A DNA stretch of 48,524 nt from a virus. The translations under genes were made by a program, and so were the position numbers. The notes beneath the pieces were generated by a model, which saw only the letters and a list, made by a program, of their open reading frames with translations, was not told the origin of the DNA and did not search any database. The stretch is from the IMG/VR virus record IMGVR_UViG_3300037635_000456, positions 1 through 48,524 of that record, one strand, 5' to 3'. Shown here in pieces: positions 9,252-17,650 of the stretch (the stretch's first letter is position 1; every line of letters starts with the position of its first letter).

Positions 9252-11645
9252 CTATGATGCCCTCAATCCGAATGGCGTCTCACCTAAGTGTATACTTCTT
9301 ATCCTAGCTGAGCCAGCCACTCCCACTTCAAATGTATCACTTCTGTAACCTGTAGGCAATCTAAATATGCTGTCAGATGTTATTGTGTTTTCGTAAACTA
9401 ACACCTTGTCAACCCAAAATCTAAAGGTAACAGGTAATGCTCCAGGGATGTCTTGCAAATATGATGTCAAGTTATCTTCATGTATAGGCGCTGAGTTTAG
9501 CGTATCAAGCTCTAGTACCGTAGCATTATTAGCATTTGCAGTAGGCCCATTGACTGTACCTATCTCTGCATTGTTCGCCCATATTGTGGTGTTTGTCACT
9601 GGCACTTGCGCATTTACACCGATTAAAGCATTAGTTTGAGAATCAGGTGTCGCGTAATCAGCAATAACCCTAGCCGCCCCAAGATTAAGGTAATCTTTTG
9701 TTGTGATTGTTTTTGACTTCCACTCTAGCGGGGCAAGCGGTTCAGTACCTTTATCCCACTCAAACAAATCCCCTTGCTGCCCAGATACAAAATAGAAATT
9801 ATTAGTGTCGGGGTCTGCGTAAGCCGCAGTAAATGTATAATCTACAGATACAAAATACCCGCCAATCCGTTGGTCTTGTTCAAAGATAAAAGACCCTGAT
9901 GAGTGTGATCCAAAGTATTTGCCGTTATAATAAGCACCTACTACAGTTTTAGGGTCAACTGTATCATTCCATGTATCCCAATCGTGAACAAATTTGGTAA
10001 TCAAATCTAGCCCTGCAGCTGGGTTATACACAGCCATACCCGCATACGTAGCGTACATAACACCAAATCCCATATTAACTACTGAGTCTTTTGATAGGCA
10101 TGGATATGGTGTATCAATTCTAGCGATGTCCATATTTTGCGGTGTACTACCCGTAATCTGATAGGCGTACTCTTCAGTTAAAGCCACAATAAATCCAGAG
10201 GCTACCCCTAGCGCTACAATGTTATACTCTGTAGTTAGCCTAAATTTTGCAGGCCATGCGTACGGCTGGTACGGTAGGGAGAAACAAACTTGGTTTCCAA
10301 AGAATCCAACGAACACACCGTTTGCAGCAAGAGCTAAGCCTTGCATATTCTCAGGCGGTGCATCGTTATCAGCGCTACCTAATATTGTTGAAAGATTGCT
10401 GAACAAGAAATCATCTACAAAATGAAAAGGATCACTTAAAGCTGGATCTCCAAAATATCTAGCATCTTCATCTTGTGACTCAGCAACATCAAAATACCGT
10501 TTACCTGCAGTATCAACCGTAGTAACTTTGTCGGCTCCAGAATCTGCATATGTAATAGTTTTGTGTCCAGTAACAGAAAGCACAATACCGTCTGTTATGT
10601 TAAAAGAAGAATCTGTACACCCCGATATTTTAAATCTGTCACCCTCAGCTAAGTTGTGGTAATCAGAAAACTCAACTGTGGCTATGTTGTTTGTCCTAGC
10701 TACAGTAGCTAAGCTAACAGGATACCAAGCATCAGTAAGCTTATAGTAGGCTGTTCCTGATGCTGTAGGTATTGTACGATATAGCCTCATACCTCGTATA
10801 AAGTTATAAGTGGGAACAGCAGGTGGCGCTGTAGGCAAATTCGTAAGCGTTACAACCTGCCCCTCTTTAATAAAATCACTGTCTGACGGTTCAGAGGGTA
10901 TAGACTCTTCACCCCAAGGTGTGATCCAAGTGTAGATATAATTGCGTGATTGAGTAGTACCAGCGAGATCAACTTTACCATTTGTATCAGCTGTAGATGC
11001 GGTGTTATCACCTGTATTAAAATACTGAAGGCTTGTGTCACTAAGTTTTGTGGCTGTTACGTTAGTAGAATTAAACGTTTCTGGAGTAGTACCTGTAAAA
11101 TCACGTACAGTTATAATGTTGCCAGTCTTAATGTTATGATTCCCATTAGTCACAACAGTAGCTTGATTAGATGAATCTCTTGCGAAAGACGCTGTATCAA
11201 GTGTGGTAAACGGTGTAACCGATGTATTAGGTTTAACATCTGGTAACGGTAAGCCCAGTTGGTAGTACCCGTTAGCTGTGGGATACGGAGCTGCACCAGA
11301 CACAGCTAATTCAAAAGTGGATACTTTCGGTGGGCCATCACCCGTATAATAAAACCGCTGCTCATCTTCCTCAAACGCATCACCTTGTGACGCCTTAACA
11401 ACATCTACACTGGTAGTCCAAGAAAGCCATTTTACATCTGAAGTACTGGGGTCAGTAAGCGGGTATAAAGTTTTGACTGTACCAGTTCGTCCTATATTAG
11501 AATCTAGTACAGGCTTTCTGTAAGGTATTAAATCTCCTGAATACAGCTTAGCATTGTAGGCAGTTTGAGCTGCGCCATCAGGCAACAACTCTGTAGTTAT
11601 TCTGGGTGCTTCGCCTAGGAATTTTAATAACTTAACTGACGCCAT
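9252..11645 (-). CDS. Tail nozzle or tubular-protein-B-like tail protein, 797 aa
   Basis: The N-terminus, LGEAPRITTELLPDGAAQTA followed by YNAKLYSGDLIPYRKP, matches the pattern at the start of podovirus tail hub or nozzle proteins (T7 gp12-like), where L-PDG-A-Q-A-N-SG-L-P-R recurs. The rest is almost all beta-strand prone: VTLTNLPTAP, YNFIRGMRLYRT and PFGLRAS at the end, as expected for a beta-propeller-based nozzle. Its length is close to the 794 residues of T7 gp12. It begins with a TAATG overlap with the endolysin stop. Placement after the lysis genes and away from the adaptors at 21346-22643 is unusual but seen in mosaic phages. The assignment rests on pattern and length, so it is moderately sure. 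Confidence 0.65.
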   Translation of the reverse strand: MASVKLLKFLGEAPRITTELLPDGAAQTAYNAKLYSGDLIPYRKPVLDSNIGRTGTVKTLYPLTDPSTSDVKWLSWTTSVDVVKASQGDAFEEDEQRFYYTGDGPPKVSTFELAVSGAAPYPTANGYYQLGLPLPDVKPNTSVTPFTTLDTASFARDSSNQATVVTNGNHNIKTGNIITVRDFTGTTPETFNSTNVTATKLSDTSLQYFNTGDNTASTADTNGKVDLAGTTQSRNYIYTWITPWGEESIPSEPSDSDFIKEGQVVTLTNLPTAPPAVPTYNFIRGMRLYRTIPTASGTAYYKLTDAWYPVSLATVARTNNIATVEFSDYHNLAEGDRFKISGCTDSSFNITDGIVLSVTGHKTITYADSGADKVTTVDTAGKRYFDVAESQDEDARYFGDPALSDPFHFVDDFLFSNLSTILGSADNDAPPENMQGLALAANGVFVGFFGNQVCFSLPYQPYAWPAKFRLTTEYNIVALGVASGFIVALTEEYAYQITGSTPQNMDIARIDTPYPCLSKDSVVNMGFGVMYATYAGMAVYNPAAGLDLITKFVHDWDTWNDTVDPKTVVGAYYNGKYFGSHSSGSFIFEQDQRIGGYFVSVDYTFTAAYADPDTNNFYFVSGQQGDLFEWDKGTEPLAPLEWKSKTITTKDYLNLGAARVIADYATPDSQTNALIGVNAQVPVTNTTIWANNAEIGTVNGPTANANNATVLELDTLNSAPIHEDNLTSYLQDIPGALPVTFRFWVDKVLVYENTITSDSIFRLPTGYRSDTFEVGVAGSARIRSIHLGETPFGLRAS

Positions 11646-12097
11646 TATGTCACCTCAAAATGTGGAGCATCTATAAACGGGCGTTTACCTTGACGCCTAC
11701 GCAAATCAATATACGCAAGCATAAGCTCTTCCATAGTTCCGCCCCAATCTCGTATATCTTCTACATGCCATGCTGCACCCCAACGTATTGACAGGTCATG
11801 TTCCATAGCTGCTGTTTTCATAGCCTCGGCAACATCGTCATAAACATTCAACTCCCAACTTATTTTGGGGCCTACATATGCAACAAGATCTACAGCATTA
11901 CCATCAAGGTGTTTGCTATTCATTGTCTGTGACGCGCCTGACTCCACCAGCTCTCTCTGTTCGTCCACAGTTCTGAGCCCACAGGTTACGCCGAAGTCAA
12001 CCTTTGTGTAGTCAATAGCCGATTTAACAACTTTAGCCAGTGTGCTATCTACACCTTCAAGCCTTCCAAGGCTACGTTCTGATAATACATAACTCAT
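11645..12097 (-). CDS. Endolysin, M15-type L-Ala-D-Glu or D-Ala-D-Ala peptidase, 150 aa
   Basis: Contains the M15/VanY zinc motif S-K-H-L-D-G-N-A-V-D-L, with His63 and Asp70 as likely ligands, and the C-terminal motif DAPHFEV, with His146 as third ligand and Glu148 as the probable catalytic base. TCGLRTVDEQRELVESG before it is the usual R-x-x-x-x-Q helix of the family. Length fits single-domain phage endolysins such as the T5 type. The enzyme would cut peptide stems of peptidoglycan at the end of infection. There is no signal peptide, so export needs the holin encoded next to it. Its ATG overlaps the holin stop as ATGA, tying the two together. Confidence 0.9.
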   Translation of the reverse strand: MSYVLSERSLGRLEGVDSTLAKVVKSAIDYTKVDFGVTCGLRTVDEQRELVESGASQTMNSKHLDGNAVDLVAYVGPKISWELNVYDDVAEAMKTAAMEHDLSIRWGAAWHVEDIRDWGGTMEELMLAYIDLRRRQGKRPFIDAPHFEVT

Positions 12098-12471
12098 TTC
12101 TTAATTCCTTTTAAACCGCGTAGTCCAAAGCTCGCAGCTATTGAAGCGTAAACTGCGTACTGAAACCAGTCAGGTGTACCATCCAAAGCCTCAAAACCAC
12201 GCTCAACATAAGGCTGAGTAAAGGGAATGAAGCACATAGCAATTATAGCTATAAACAAAATAGTCCAAGCTTCGTCTTTCCAGCTATTATCGCTGGACTT
12301 AGCCATAATCTTTTCCCAACCAGCTTCATGAGTAGCCGCCACTTTCATTACTTCAGCTTCTGCCTCTGCTTTAGCTTGAGCAACTTTACCTTTGGCTTTA
12401 GTTTGCTCAACCTTGGATTCCATCCAGCTACCAGCTAGTGACGCAATCGGCCCTATTAATGCTTGTATCAT
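12094..12471 (-). CDS. Holin of the 3TM (gene-transfer-agent holin) type, 125 aa
   Basis: An N-terminal hydrophobic patch (MIQALIGPIASLAGSW) precedes a charged Ala/Lys/Glu helix (about 18-60). A conserved block follows: SWKDEAWTILFIAIIAMCFI, then PFTQPYVERGFEALDGTPDW and a second membrane segment, FQYAVYASIAASFGLRG. W-K-D-E, PFTQPY, a bulky residue before DW and the ASFGLRG ending are what I recall of the GTA_holin_3TM family. It would make the membrane lesion that lets the M15 endolysin reach the wall. It lies directly before that endolysin with a four-base overlap and after an EF-hand membrane protein, also with a four-base overlap. Confidence 0.8.
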   Translation of the reverse strand: MIQALIGPIASLAGSWMESKVEQTKAKGKVAQAKAEAEAEVMKVAATHEAGWEKIMAKSSDNSWKDEAWTILFIAIIAMCFIPFTQPYVERGFEALDGTPDWFQYAVYASIAASFGLRGLKGIKK

Positions 12472-12782
12472 TTTCTAGCCATCCATGCTGTAGTTCCCAT
12501 ATATGCGCCTACAATACCAGCGCCTGATATATAGAAAAGGTTACTTATATCTGAGAGAGCTTGTACTCTTTCCAAAGGTACGAAAAACATGGCTGCAGTA
12601 AATGCGCCCATAGCAATAAGTGTAAATCTTGCCATACGCAACTGCGCTACGTTTTTCCGTAATGCTGTTTCAGTTTCTTTAATAGCCTTTACGTGAGATA
12701 ATTCTGCGTCACTTACAATGCCGTCACCGTCTTCATCATACTCAGCGTATTTAGATTCTTTCTGCAATTTTTTCTGAGTCAT
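12468..12782 (-). CDS. EF-hand membrane protein in the lysis cassette, 104 aa
   Basis: Residues 16-27 (DEDGDGIVSDAE) form a textbook EF-hand calcium loop: Asp at positions 1, 3 and 5, Gly at 6, a hydrophobic residue at 8, Ser at 9 and Glu at 12. A charged helix follows, then two likely membrane helices (FTLIAMGAFTAAMFFVPL and LFYISGAGIVGAYMGTTAW). The EF-hand sits on the N-terminal tail, with positive residues (RKNVAQLRMAR) before the first helix, so it is probably cytoplasmic. Single EF-hands usually pair, so the protein may be a dimer. It overlaps both neighbours by ATGA and lies just before the holin, so a role in lysis or holin control is a reasonable inference. No phage function is known to me. 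Confidence 0.75.
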   Translation of the reverse strand: MTQKKLQKESKYAEYDEDGDGIVSDAELSHVKAIKETETALRKNVAQLRMARFTLIAMGAFTAAMFFVPLERVQALSDISNLFYISGAGIVGAYMGTTAWMARK

Positions 12783-13252
12783 CTAAACATACTCCTAAAG
12801 AAGAAATACACACCAACAACCGCAGCAACTATTCCTATCATAACAGTACCGCCAATAGTGACAGTCTCTGTTATTTCTTCGCGTTGTTTCATGCGTTGGC
12901 GTTGTACCTCTTTTTCTGCTTCTTTCGCTTCCTGTATTCTTTTCGCCCTTTCCGCTATTATAGAAGACCAAGTACCAAACCCAAACCTATGGTCAATAAG
13001 CTGACGCATCTCATCAAGGTGTTCTTCAGCTAGCTTCGCATTTATAGTCTCTTCTGCAATGCTTTTTATACTAAAAGGATCGCTACTAGCTTTCCTTTTA
13101 TCTGCGTTAGCTTGATCTCGGCCTTGCAATAATTTATCTACATACCCAGCTATTTCGCCTATATCATTAGCACTGCCTATGGCACTTTTGATACCATCCA
13201 CGCTTGCTTTCACAAGCGCTATACCAGCTAATGCAGTGCTAATAGGTTCCAT
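12779..13252 (-). CDS. Hypothetical protein with C-terminal membrane anchor, 157 aa
   Basis: The N-terminus is mildly hydrophobic (ALAGIALVKASVDGIKSAIG). Residues of about 45-125 are highly charged and helical, with a likely coiled coil (RIQEAKEAEKEVQRQRMKQR). A clear single membrane segment near the end (MIGIVAAVVGVYFFF) is followed by RSMFR. A coiled-coil domain tethered by a C-terminal anchor suits an accessory to the holin or a membrane scaffold. A spanin is less likely because inner-membrane spanins carry their anchor at the N-terminus. The start overlaps the stop of the Lys-rich gene as TAATG. Family not recognised. Confidence 0.65.
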   Translation of the reverse strand: MEPISTALAGIALVKASVDGIKSAIGSANDIGEIAGYVDKLLQGRDQANADKRKASSDPFSIKSIAEETINAKLAEEHLDEMRQLIDHRFGFGTWSSIIAERAKRIQEAKEAEKEVQRQRMKQREEITETVTIGGTVMIGIVAAVVGVYFFFRSMFR

Positions 13253-13374
13253 TATTTTGTCTTCTTTGTCTTTTTCTTTTTCTTTTTCTTTTTTGCTAAC
13301 TCAGCTTTAGCTTTTGCTGCAGCTTCCTTGCCTTTTTTAGTATAGGCATACTTTTTTCCTGCTACGTTTGGCAT
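13252..13374 (-). CDS. Small Lys-rich phage protein, 40 aa
   Basis: The frame runs from the ATG at 13374 to the TAA at 13254-13252 and is too short for standard cut-offs. It begins MPNVAGKKYAYTKKGKEAAA and ends in eight consecutive lysines followed by TKKTK. The opening P-N-V-x-G-K-K-x-x-Y-T-K-K-G-K is a pattern I recognise from small basic proteins in many marine phages. The lysine run is encoded by a hexamer microsatellite (AAAAAG on the coding strand). It overlaps the next gene by TAATG and follows the XhlA-like gene by one base, so it is inside a continuous coupled operon. It may bind DNA or anionic lipid; function unknown. Confidence 0.75.
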   Translation of the reverse strand: MPNVAGKKYAYTKKGKEAAAKAKAELAKKKKKKKKTKKTK

Positions 13375-13375
13375 C

Positions 13376-13558
13376 TTATCCTCCTAATCTGAAAAGTACT
13401 GCTGTTAATACTGATCCTGACCCCACGATCAAGATCCCTGCACAAGCGACCAGAATACGTTCTAGTCGGTTGATCCTAAATAAAATCATATCATAACGCT
13501 CAGCACACACTGCTTCATGAGTTGCTAAATCTTTTTCTACTTCAGCTGCTCTAGCCAT
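13376..13558 (-). CDS. XhlA-like small coiled-coil membrane protein, 60 aa
   Basis: Begins MARAAEVEKDLATHEAVCAE. A charged amphipathic helix of about 37 residues (including ERYDMILFRINRLERI) leads into one membrane segment (LVACAGILIVGSGSVLTAVLF) and a short tail. This layout matches the haemolysin XhlA family found next to holins, where XhlA works with a holin to release an endolysin. I place the start at the ATG at 13558, which overlaps the upstream stop as TGATG, and not at the TTG one codon earlier. It is the first membrane gene of the lysis block. Family assignment is by layout only. Confidence 0.65.
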   Translation of the reverse strand: MARAAEVEKDLATHEAVCAERYDMILFRINRLERILVACAGILIVGSGSVLTAVLFRLGG

Positions 13559-13932
13559 CAATCACCTACCAATGCGTTCTTAAGAGCTTGATGTGTTGTA
13601 ACGATAGCACCTATAGCATTTAATACTTCCGTATCATTTGTCCTGTGTGCTTTTAACTCATCGTTAATAGTGTAAGACTCTCGTATTTTTTCTAAACAGT
13701 CGTTATCAATGGTGTTAGCTTGAGGTGAGTTTTTCTTAACCCAGTCTTTAGCCGTTGTAGCTGTGGTAACAGCCAAATCGGTAGCGGTACAATCAGCAGC
13801 AAAAGCTGTATCTAAAAGAGCGTAAGACACACCATTATCGTCTACCCCGTACCATTCGGGGGCTGGCAAAGCACTATCCCAAGACTCTGGGCTGGTAATA
13901 TCACCTGTCCATTTATATAATTTTTGTGCCAT
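13558..13932 (-). CDS. Hypothetical protein between RCC1 fibre and lysis genes, 124 aa
   Basis: Opens MAQKLYKWTGDITSPESWDS, with two Trp early on, then a Thr/Ala-rich middle and a helical C-terminal third (DNDCLEKIRESYTINDELKA). Not recognised. Small proteins just after a fibre gene are often fibre-assembly chaperones, so that is the first hypothesis, but no family motif supports it. It starts 8 bases after the RCC1-type fibre gene and its stop overlaps the XhlA-like start, so it bridges tail and lysis blocks. Confidence 0.6.
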   Translation of the reverse strand: MAQKLYKWTGDITSPESWDSALPAPEWYGVDDNGVSYALLDTAFAADCTATDLAVTTATTAKDWVKKNSPQANTIDNDCLEKIRESYTINDELKAHRTNDTEVLNAIGAIVTTHQALKNALVGD

Positions 13933-13940
13933 AAAACCTC

Positions 13941-15956
13941 CTAGTTAATCTGCGTCCAAGTCCCTGTAAACGCATCATCCTCATCTAACTGACCTTGTGC
14001 ATTGTAACCTATACCAAATATTGTACCATCGGACATGTAAGCATATTGAGTGCCCGCACTGCTGTACGAATACCCAACACCTTGGAAAGCAATAACTTTA
14101 CGAGAAACTTGCCCCGACCAAAAATGATCAGCTGAAAAACTTTCAGTGGTATTCCACGGGGCTGCATCCAACCGAGGCTTGTTTAGTACAATATTAGCTG
14201 TTAAATTTCTGTAGTACTCAGTGTTTGAGTTATAGCCAAATTTCCAAATCCTACCGTCTCCGTCTCGCATGTACCACTGGCCTGTATTTTGTCCATTAAT
14301 ACCTTTAGCAGGCCATACCTGTAAGATATTAGTCTGTGGAAACGCAACTGCTGTAGAAGTAGGAGCACCCTCACAATCAGTAGATGAACAAGTATTAGTA
14401 TATAGTGTAGCCGTGCCAGGGCCAGAAGGAGAATTTACGGTAGTGGTAGTTCCGTTGCCGCAAGCGCCTGTAGCGTTATAACCCCACGTATAGACTTGAG
14501 CGCCAGAGGTAAGCATGCCACCTGGAGTTCCTCCTATACCAGCGCAACTAAGATCCCTAGAGTTACCTGTGTAATAAAAACTAGAAAAAGTTATAGAAGA
14601 CCCAGCTCTGGTAAACCCATTTTTATCTGTAGTGGTGCCATCACCTACTTGCCCATTGCCGTTTTCTCCAGCGCCATACAGCTCACCACTTGTATTTAAA
14701 TAATGGCTGGTGCCGTCCCATGTCCAAGAAGTTGTGTAGTAAACAGCTGTAATAATGTTAAATTGGTAAACGTCAGACGCTGCTGTGGTTTGTGTGAATA
14801 CTGATCTAGATGTTGTAGATCCATCACCAAAATGCCCGTGACCATTAGACCCTGTAAAATACAATTTCCTGTCTGTGTCTACAATAGCGGAAGATTGATA
14901 CCCACTTTGCACCATCATAACATCATCAACTTGATCAATGAGCTGTGGGCGTGATTGGTTAGCGGTGCTACCTGTACCTAACCCATTACTAGCACCATAT
15001 CCCCAAGCGAATAGTCTAAGGTTTTCATCAATAGCAAAACATCTATTGTAGTTACGATACCCATCCCCACCGTCAGATAAATGGAACCCAACGATTCTTG
15101 TACCTAGATTGTTATGTGTCTTTCCTGGCCCGAAGCATGGGACTTTAACAAGCCCGTAATAATGAGTTGTGTTGCCTGTGCCAAGTTGTCCATAGCCATT
15201 ATAGCCTGCCATAAACAATGACCCTTTATTTGTAAGGCAAGCTAACACACCACCTGTACACCAAAGTCTTACAAAATATTCACCATCAGCTAAACCACCA
15301 TACTCATGAAATATTGGGACACTAGTACCAGTTTTACCTTTATTACCTGCGCTTGCGCCTCCAAAAAAATATTCATCAAAACCCCATGTTACAACTTCAT
15401 GGTTCTGATTTAGATATACAGTACTTCTATATTTTCCGTATATATGATTGCTAGGGAACATAACTGGCCCCATAGCGGGATTAGGTATTCCGCACTCAGG
15501 AACCCAGTTATTAGCATAGTCTGCTAACCAAGCCCTGGAACCAGAAGCTCCGTATGTGTTACTGGCGTTATGAGCTACAACTTGATCATAGTTAGGTAGT
15601 AAGTACTTATCAGACTGAACATTAGTTTGTTGTACGTTACCAAATACAACATCGTTGCCGCTTACTGTAAGTACTTGTCCAGCATTACCCCTAGCTAATC
15701 TAACAGTGCCATTACCATCATGTGTAAGTATATCACCTTGCGTAGTTAGTGGGTTAGACCCTGCGGCCATGACATTCCAATGTGCTGAGTTAGCATTAGT
15801 AGGCGCACCAGCTGCCGTGCCTGTCTTTGCCGCAGCATTTACGTAAACCCAAGAGGAACTTGCGTAGCTAACAACATCATCTTTTTCATAAGTTGTACCT
15901 GTGGCAAACGCCCCTTTCCAAGTAAACTTAATTTTTCCTACATCTATTGTTGCCAT
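13941..15956 (-). CDS. Tail fibre or spike with RCC1-type beta-propeller repeats, 671 aa
   Basis: The N-terminus (FTWKGAFATGTTYEKDDVVS, then W-V-Y about 10 residues on) looks like a carbohydrate-binding module 5/12-type segment followed by a linker. From about residue 247 to the end there are repeated RCC1-like units: LFMAGYNGYGQLGTGN, LFAWGYGASNGLGTGS, LYFTGSNGHGHFGDGS, LYGAGENGNGQVGDGT, VYTWGYNATGACGNGT, IWKFGYNSN and IFGIGYNAQGQLDE. The G-x-N-x-x-G-Q-L-G-x-G core is the hallmark of RCC1 blades, and seven to eight units would close one propeller. Eukaryotic RCC1 binds chromatin, but in a phage fibre position such a propeller is better read as a receptor-binding head (inference). It follows three other fibre-like genes in the same operon. 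Confidence 0.85.
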   Translation of the reverse strand: MATIDVGKIKFTWKGAFATGTTYEKDDVVSYASSSWVYVNAAAKTGTAAGAPTNANSAHWNVMAAGSNPLTTQGDILTHDGNGTVRLARGNAGQVLTVSGNDVVFGNVQQTNVQSDKYLLPNYDQVVAHNASNTYGASGSRAWLADYANNWVPECGIPNPAMGPVMFPSNHIYGKYRSTVYLNQNHEVVTWGFDEYFFGGASAGNKGKTGTSVPIFHEYGGLADGEYFVRLWCTGGVLACLTNKGSLFMAGYNGYGQLGTGNTTHYYGLVKVPCFGPGKTHNNLGTRIVGFHLSDGGDGYRNYNRCFAIDENLRLFAWGYGASNGLGTGSTANQSRPQLIDQVDDVMMVQSGYQSSAIVDTDRKLYFTGSNGHGHFGDGSTTSRSVFTQTTAASDVYQFNIITAVYYTTSWTWDGTSHYLNTSGELYGAGENGNGQVGDGTTTDKNGFTRAGSSITFSSFYYTGNSRDLSCAGIGGTPGGMLTSGAQVYTWGYNATGACGNGTTTTVNSPSGPGTATLYTNTCSSTDCEGAPTSTAVAFPQTNILQVWPAKGINGQNTGQWYMRDGDGRIWKFGYNSNTEYYRNLTANIVLNKPRLDAAPWNTTESFSADHFWSGQVSRKVIAFQGVGYSYSSAGTQYAYMSDGTIFGIGYNAQGQLDEDDAFTGTWTQIN

Positions 15957-15965
15957 AACTTCACC

Positions 15966-16472
15966 CTAACTCGTTGTTAATATTAGATGCCCGCTAGTGT
16001 TTATACTTACCTGCATATCCCCAGGTACAAACAGAGTTGCTGGGTAATCTGAATCTACATAATTATCTGTGCTGCCAGAAGCTGTGTAATCAATTTTTAA
16101 GTCGTCACCGTCTACGTAAAACCCATAGTATTCTATACGCTGCCCACCGCCGCCTTGAGTCTGTGTGAACAGATCATTTATAAGAGCTGCTACAACTCGC
16201 ATCTCTACTCTATCACCAGTACTAAACGCTCTAGCTGTAGTGCCATCTTGCGCCCGCACAATAGTCAAAGCATCAGCAGACCTATTAGTACATTTTACAA
16301 TCTCTGTGTTTAACGCTGTGTCAATAAGTGTAATGTAAAAGTAATCTGTGCCAGAGCTTGTCACAGCTGGAAATAACGCTCCCTCGCCTGAGGTAAGGTT
16401 TATAGTAGTATCTGTAGTGTTTATACCACCTGTCAACGTGCTCTTAGAACTATTTGAAGCTACAGCTACCAT
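15966..16472 (-). CDS. Short tail-fibre protein with shared N-terminal module, 168 aa
   Basis: Residues of about 8-102 (STLTGGINTTDTTINLTSGE, FPAVTSSGTDYFYITLIDT, LTIVRAQDGTTARAFSTGDR) are the same module found at the start of the next two upstream genes. This pattern (strand, sharp turn, E-I-V-K, L-T-I-V-R-A-Q-x-G-T-T-A) is typical of the N-terminal adaptor of phage tail fibres. After it come GGGGQRIEYYGFYVDGDDLK and a short beta-rich tail ending near ILTTS. It is much shorter than its siblings, so it is either a minimal fibre or the remnant of a longer one. The start is the ATG at 16472, one base overlapping the neighbour's stop. Confidence 0.75.
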   Translation of the reverse strand: MVAVASNSSKSTLTGGINTTDTTINLTSGEGALFPAVTSSGTDYFYITLIDTALNTEIVKCTNRSADALTIVRAQDGTTARAFSTGDRVEMRVVAALINDLFTQTQGGGGQRIEYYGFYVDGDDLKIDYTASGSTDNYVDSDYPATLFVPGDMQVSINTSGHLILTTS

Positions 16473-17650
16473 TAGCTATTTACCTCCAACGGGGCGTCAG
16501 TAGCCACTTTAGTAGTGCCCGTACCATCTAATTCTGTCACAGTCATAGTAGCTACACCACCAAAAGGTAAATACATGTTATGGTTTGATGATATAGTAAA
16601 ATGTATACAATACCTTACAAAATCTGTTGTACTTGGTGTATCATAGGTAGCAAACCCACCTGTGTGAACATGAGCAGCGCTGTTCCAAGAAGCTATAGCA
16701 TCAGCTTCGTCATTGCTTGTACCATCGCCCCCGCGTCTAATATGCCCAACATTTTTTGTAGTCGCTGATGCTGTTGTACCCGCTGTAGTAGTAGCCGTAC
16801 TTCTTCCAATCGTAGCGTAACTATAACCTGAACTACTATAAAAAGTTCCTGATACTTCTATAAGGAATACGCTTTCATCAGACATAGGCTTAAGAATTAC
16901 TGCTAAAATATTATGTGTTCCGTTATTTACAGGGGTTAGCGAAAACTCATTTGTTGTAAACCCTGCGGTAGTCCACGTTTGGCCAGTTGTAGGAAACTTA
17001 CCATTATTATTACCAGCTTCCCCTGAAGCACTGGCTGAAGCGCACACTACATATTTATTTAATATAGGTGAGTTAAGTGGTAGCCATTCACTATTCTGAG
17101 CGTAAAACTCTGGTCTAGCTCCTCCGTAATGATCGGTGTTATATCGTATGTGGCCTGTTTGAGGTGACACTGGCCTTTGAGCTGTAGTACCTTTCGGAAG
17201 ACTAAAAAACCCAGTGTTAGTGTTATTTTGGCTAGAAAAATCAGTAACATCTAAGGCTGAAAATCCTGCAGCGCCACTTGTGCTTGTCAGTACTTGCCCG
17301 TTAGCAGCAGCCTGACTAGGAAGTATTTCATCTAGATCAGATAATATAATAAGCCCGCCAGCTGTAACTCGTAGCTCAACTCTGTCATTGGTGCTAAAAG
17401 CTCTAGCCGTAGTTCCTTCTTGTGCTCTAACAATAGTTAATGTGTCAGTACTTCTAGCAGTTACTTTTACTATCTCTAAATTATTTGATGTATCCAGCAG
17501 TGTGGCAAAGAAATATTGACTACCTGTAAGCGTAGGAAACCTAGCTCCGTTACCTGCAGTTAATACAATAGAGGTAGCAGTAGTAGCGTAGGCTTGTGAC
17601 AACGTACCATAAGCATTGTTAGCAAACTGTATATCGTGATAATTTGTCAT
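16472..17650 (-). CDS. Tail-fibre protein, second member of the module array, 392 aa
   Basis: I start this at the ATG at 17650, which overlaps the upstream stop as ATGA, instead of at the in-frame TTG at 17668 inside the upstream gene. Residues of about 8-100 carry the shared module (FANNAYGTLSQAYATTATSI, EIVKVTARSTDTLTIVRAQE). Then come TGFFSLPKGTTAQRPVSPQT and GHIRYNTDHYGGARPEFYAQ, a common phage fibre linker, and a beta-rich C-terminal domain (about 200-392) with FLIEVSGTFYSSSGYSYATI, which resembles the distal domain of the next upstream gene. Probable receptor contact at the far end. Confidence 0.75.
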   Translation of the reverse strand: MTNYHDIQFANNAYGTLSQAYATTATSIVLTAGNGARFPTLTGSQYFFATLLDTSNNLEIVKVTARSTDTLTIVRAQEGTTARAFSTNDRVELRVTAGGLIILSDLDEILPSQAAANGQVLTSTSGAAGFSALDVTDFSSQNNTNTGFFSLPKGTTAQRPVSPQTGHIRYNTDHYGGARPEFYAQNSEWLPLNSPILNKYVVCASASASGEAGNNNGKFPTTGQTWTTAGFTTNEFSLTPVNNGTHNILAVILKPMSDESVFLIEVSGTFYSSSGYSYATIGRSTATTTAGTTASATTKNVGHIRRGGDGTSNDEADAIASWNSAAHVHTGGFATYDTPSTTDFVRYCIHFTISSNHNMYLPFGGVATMTVTELDGTGTTKVATDAPLEVNS

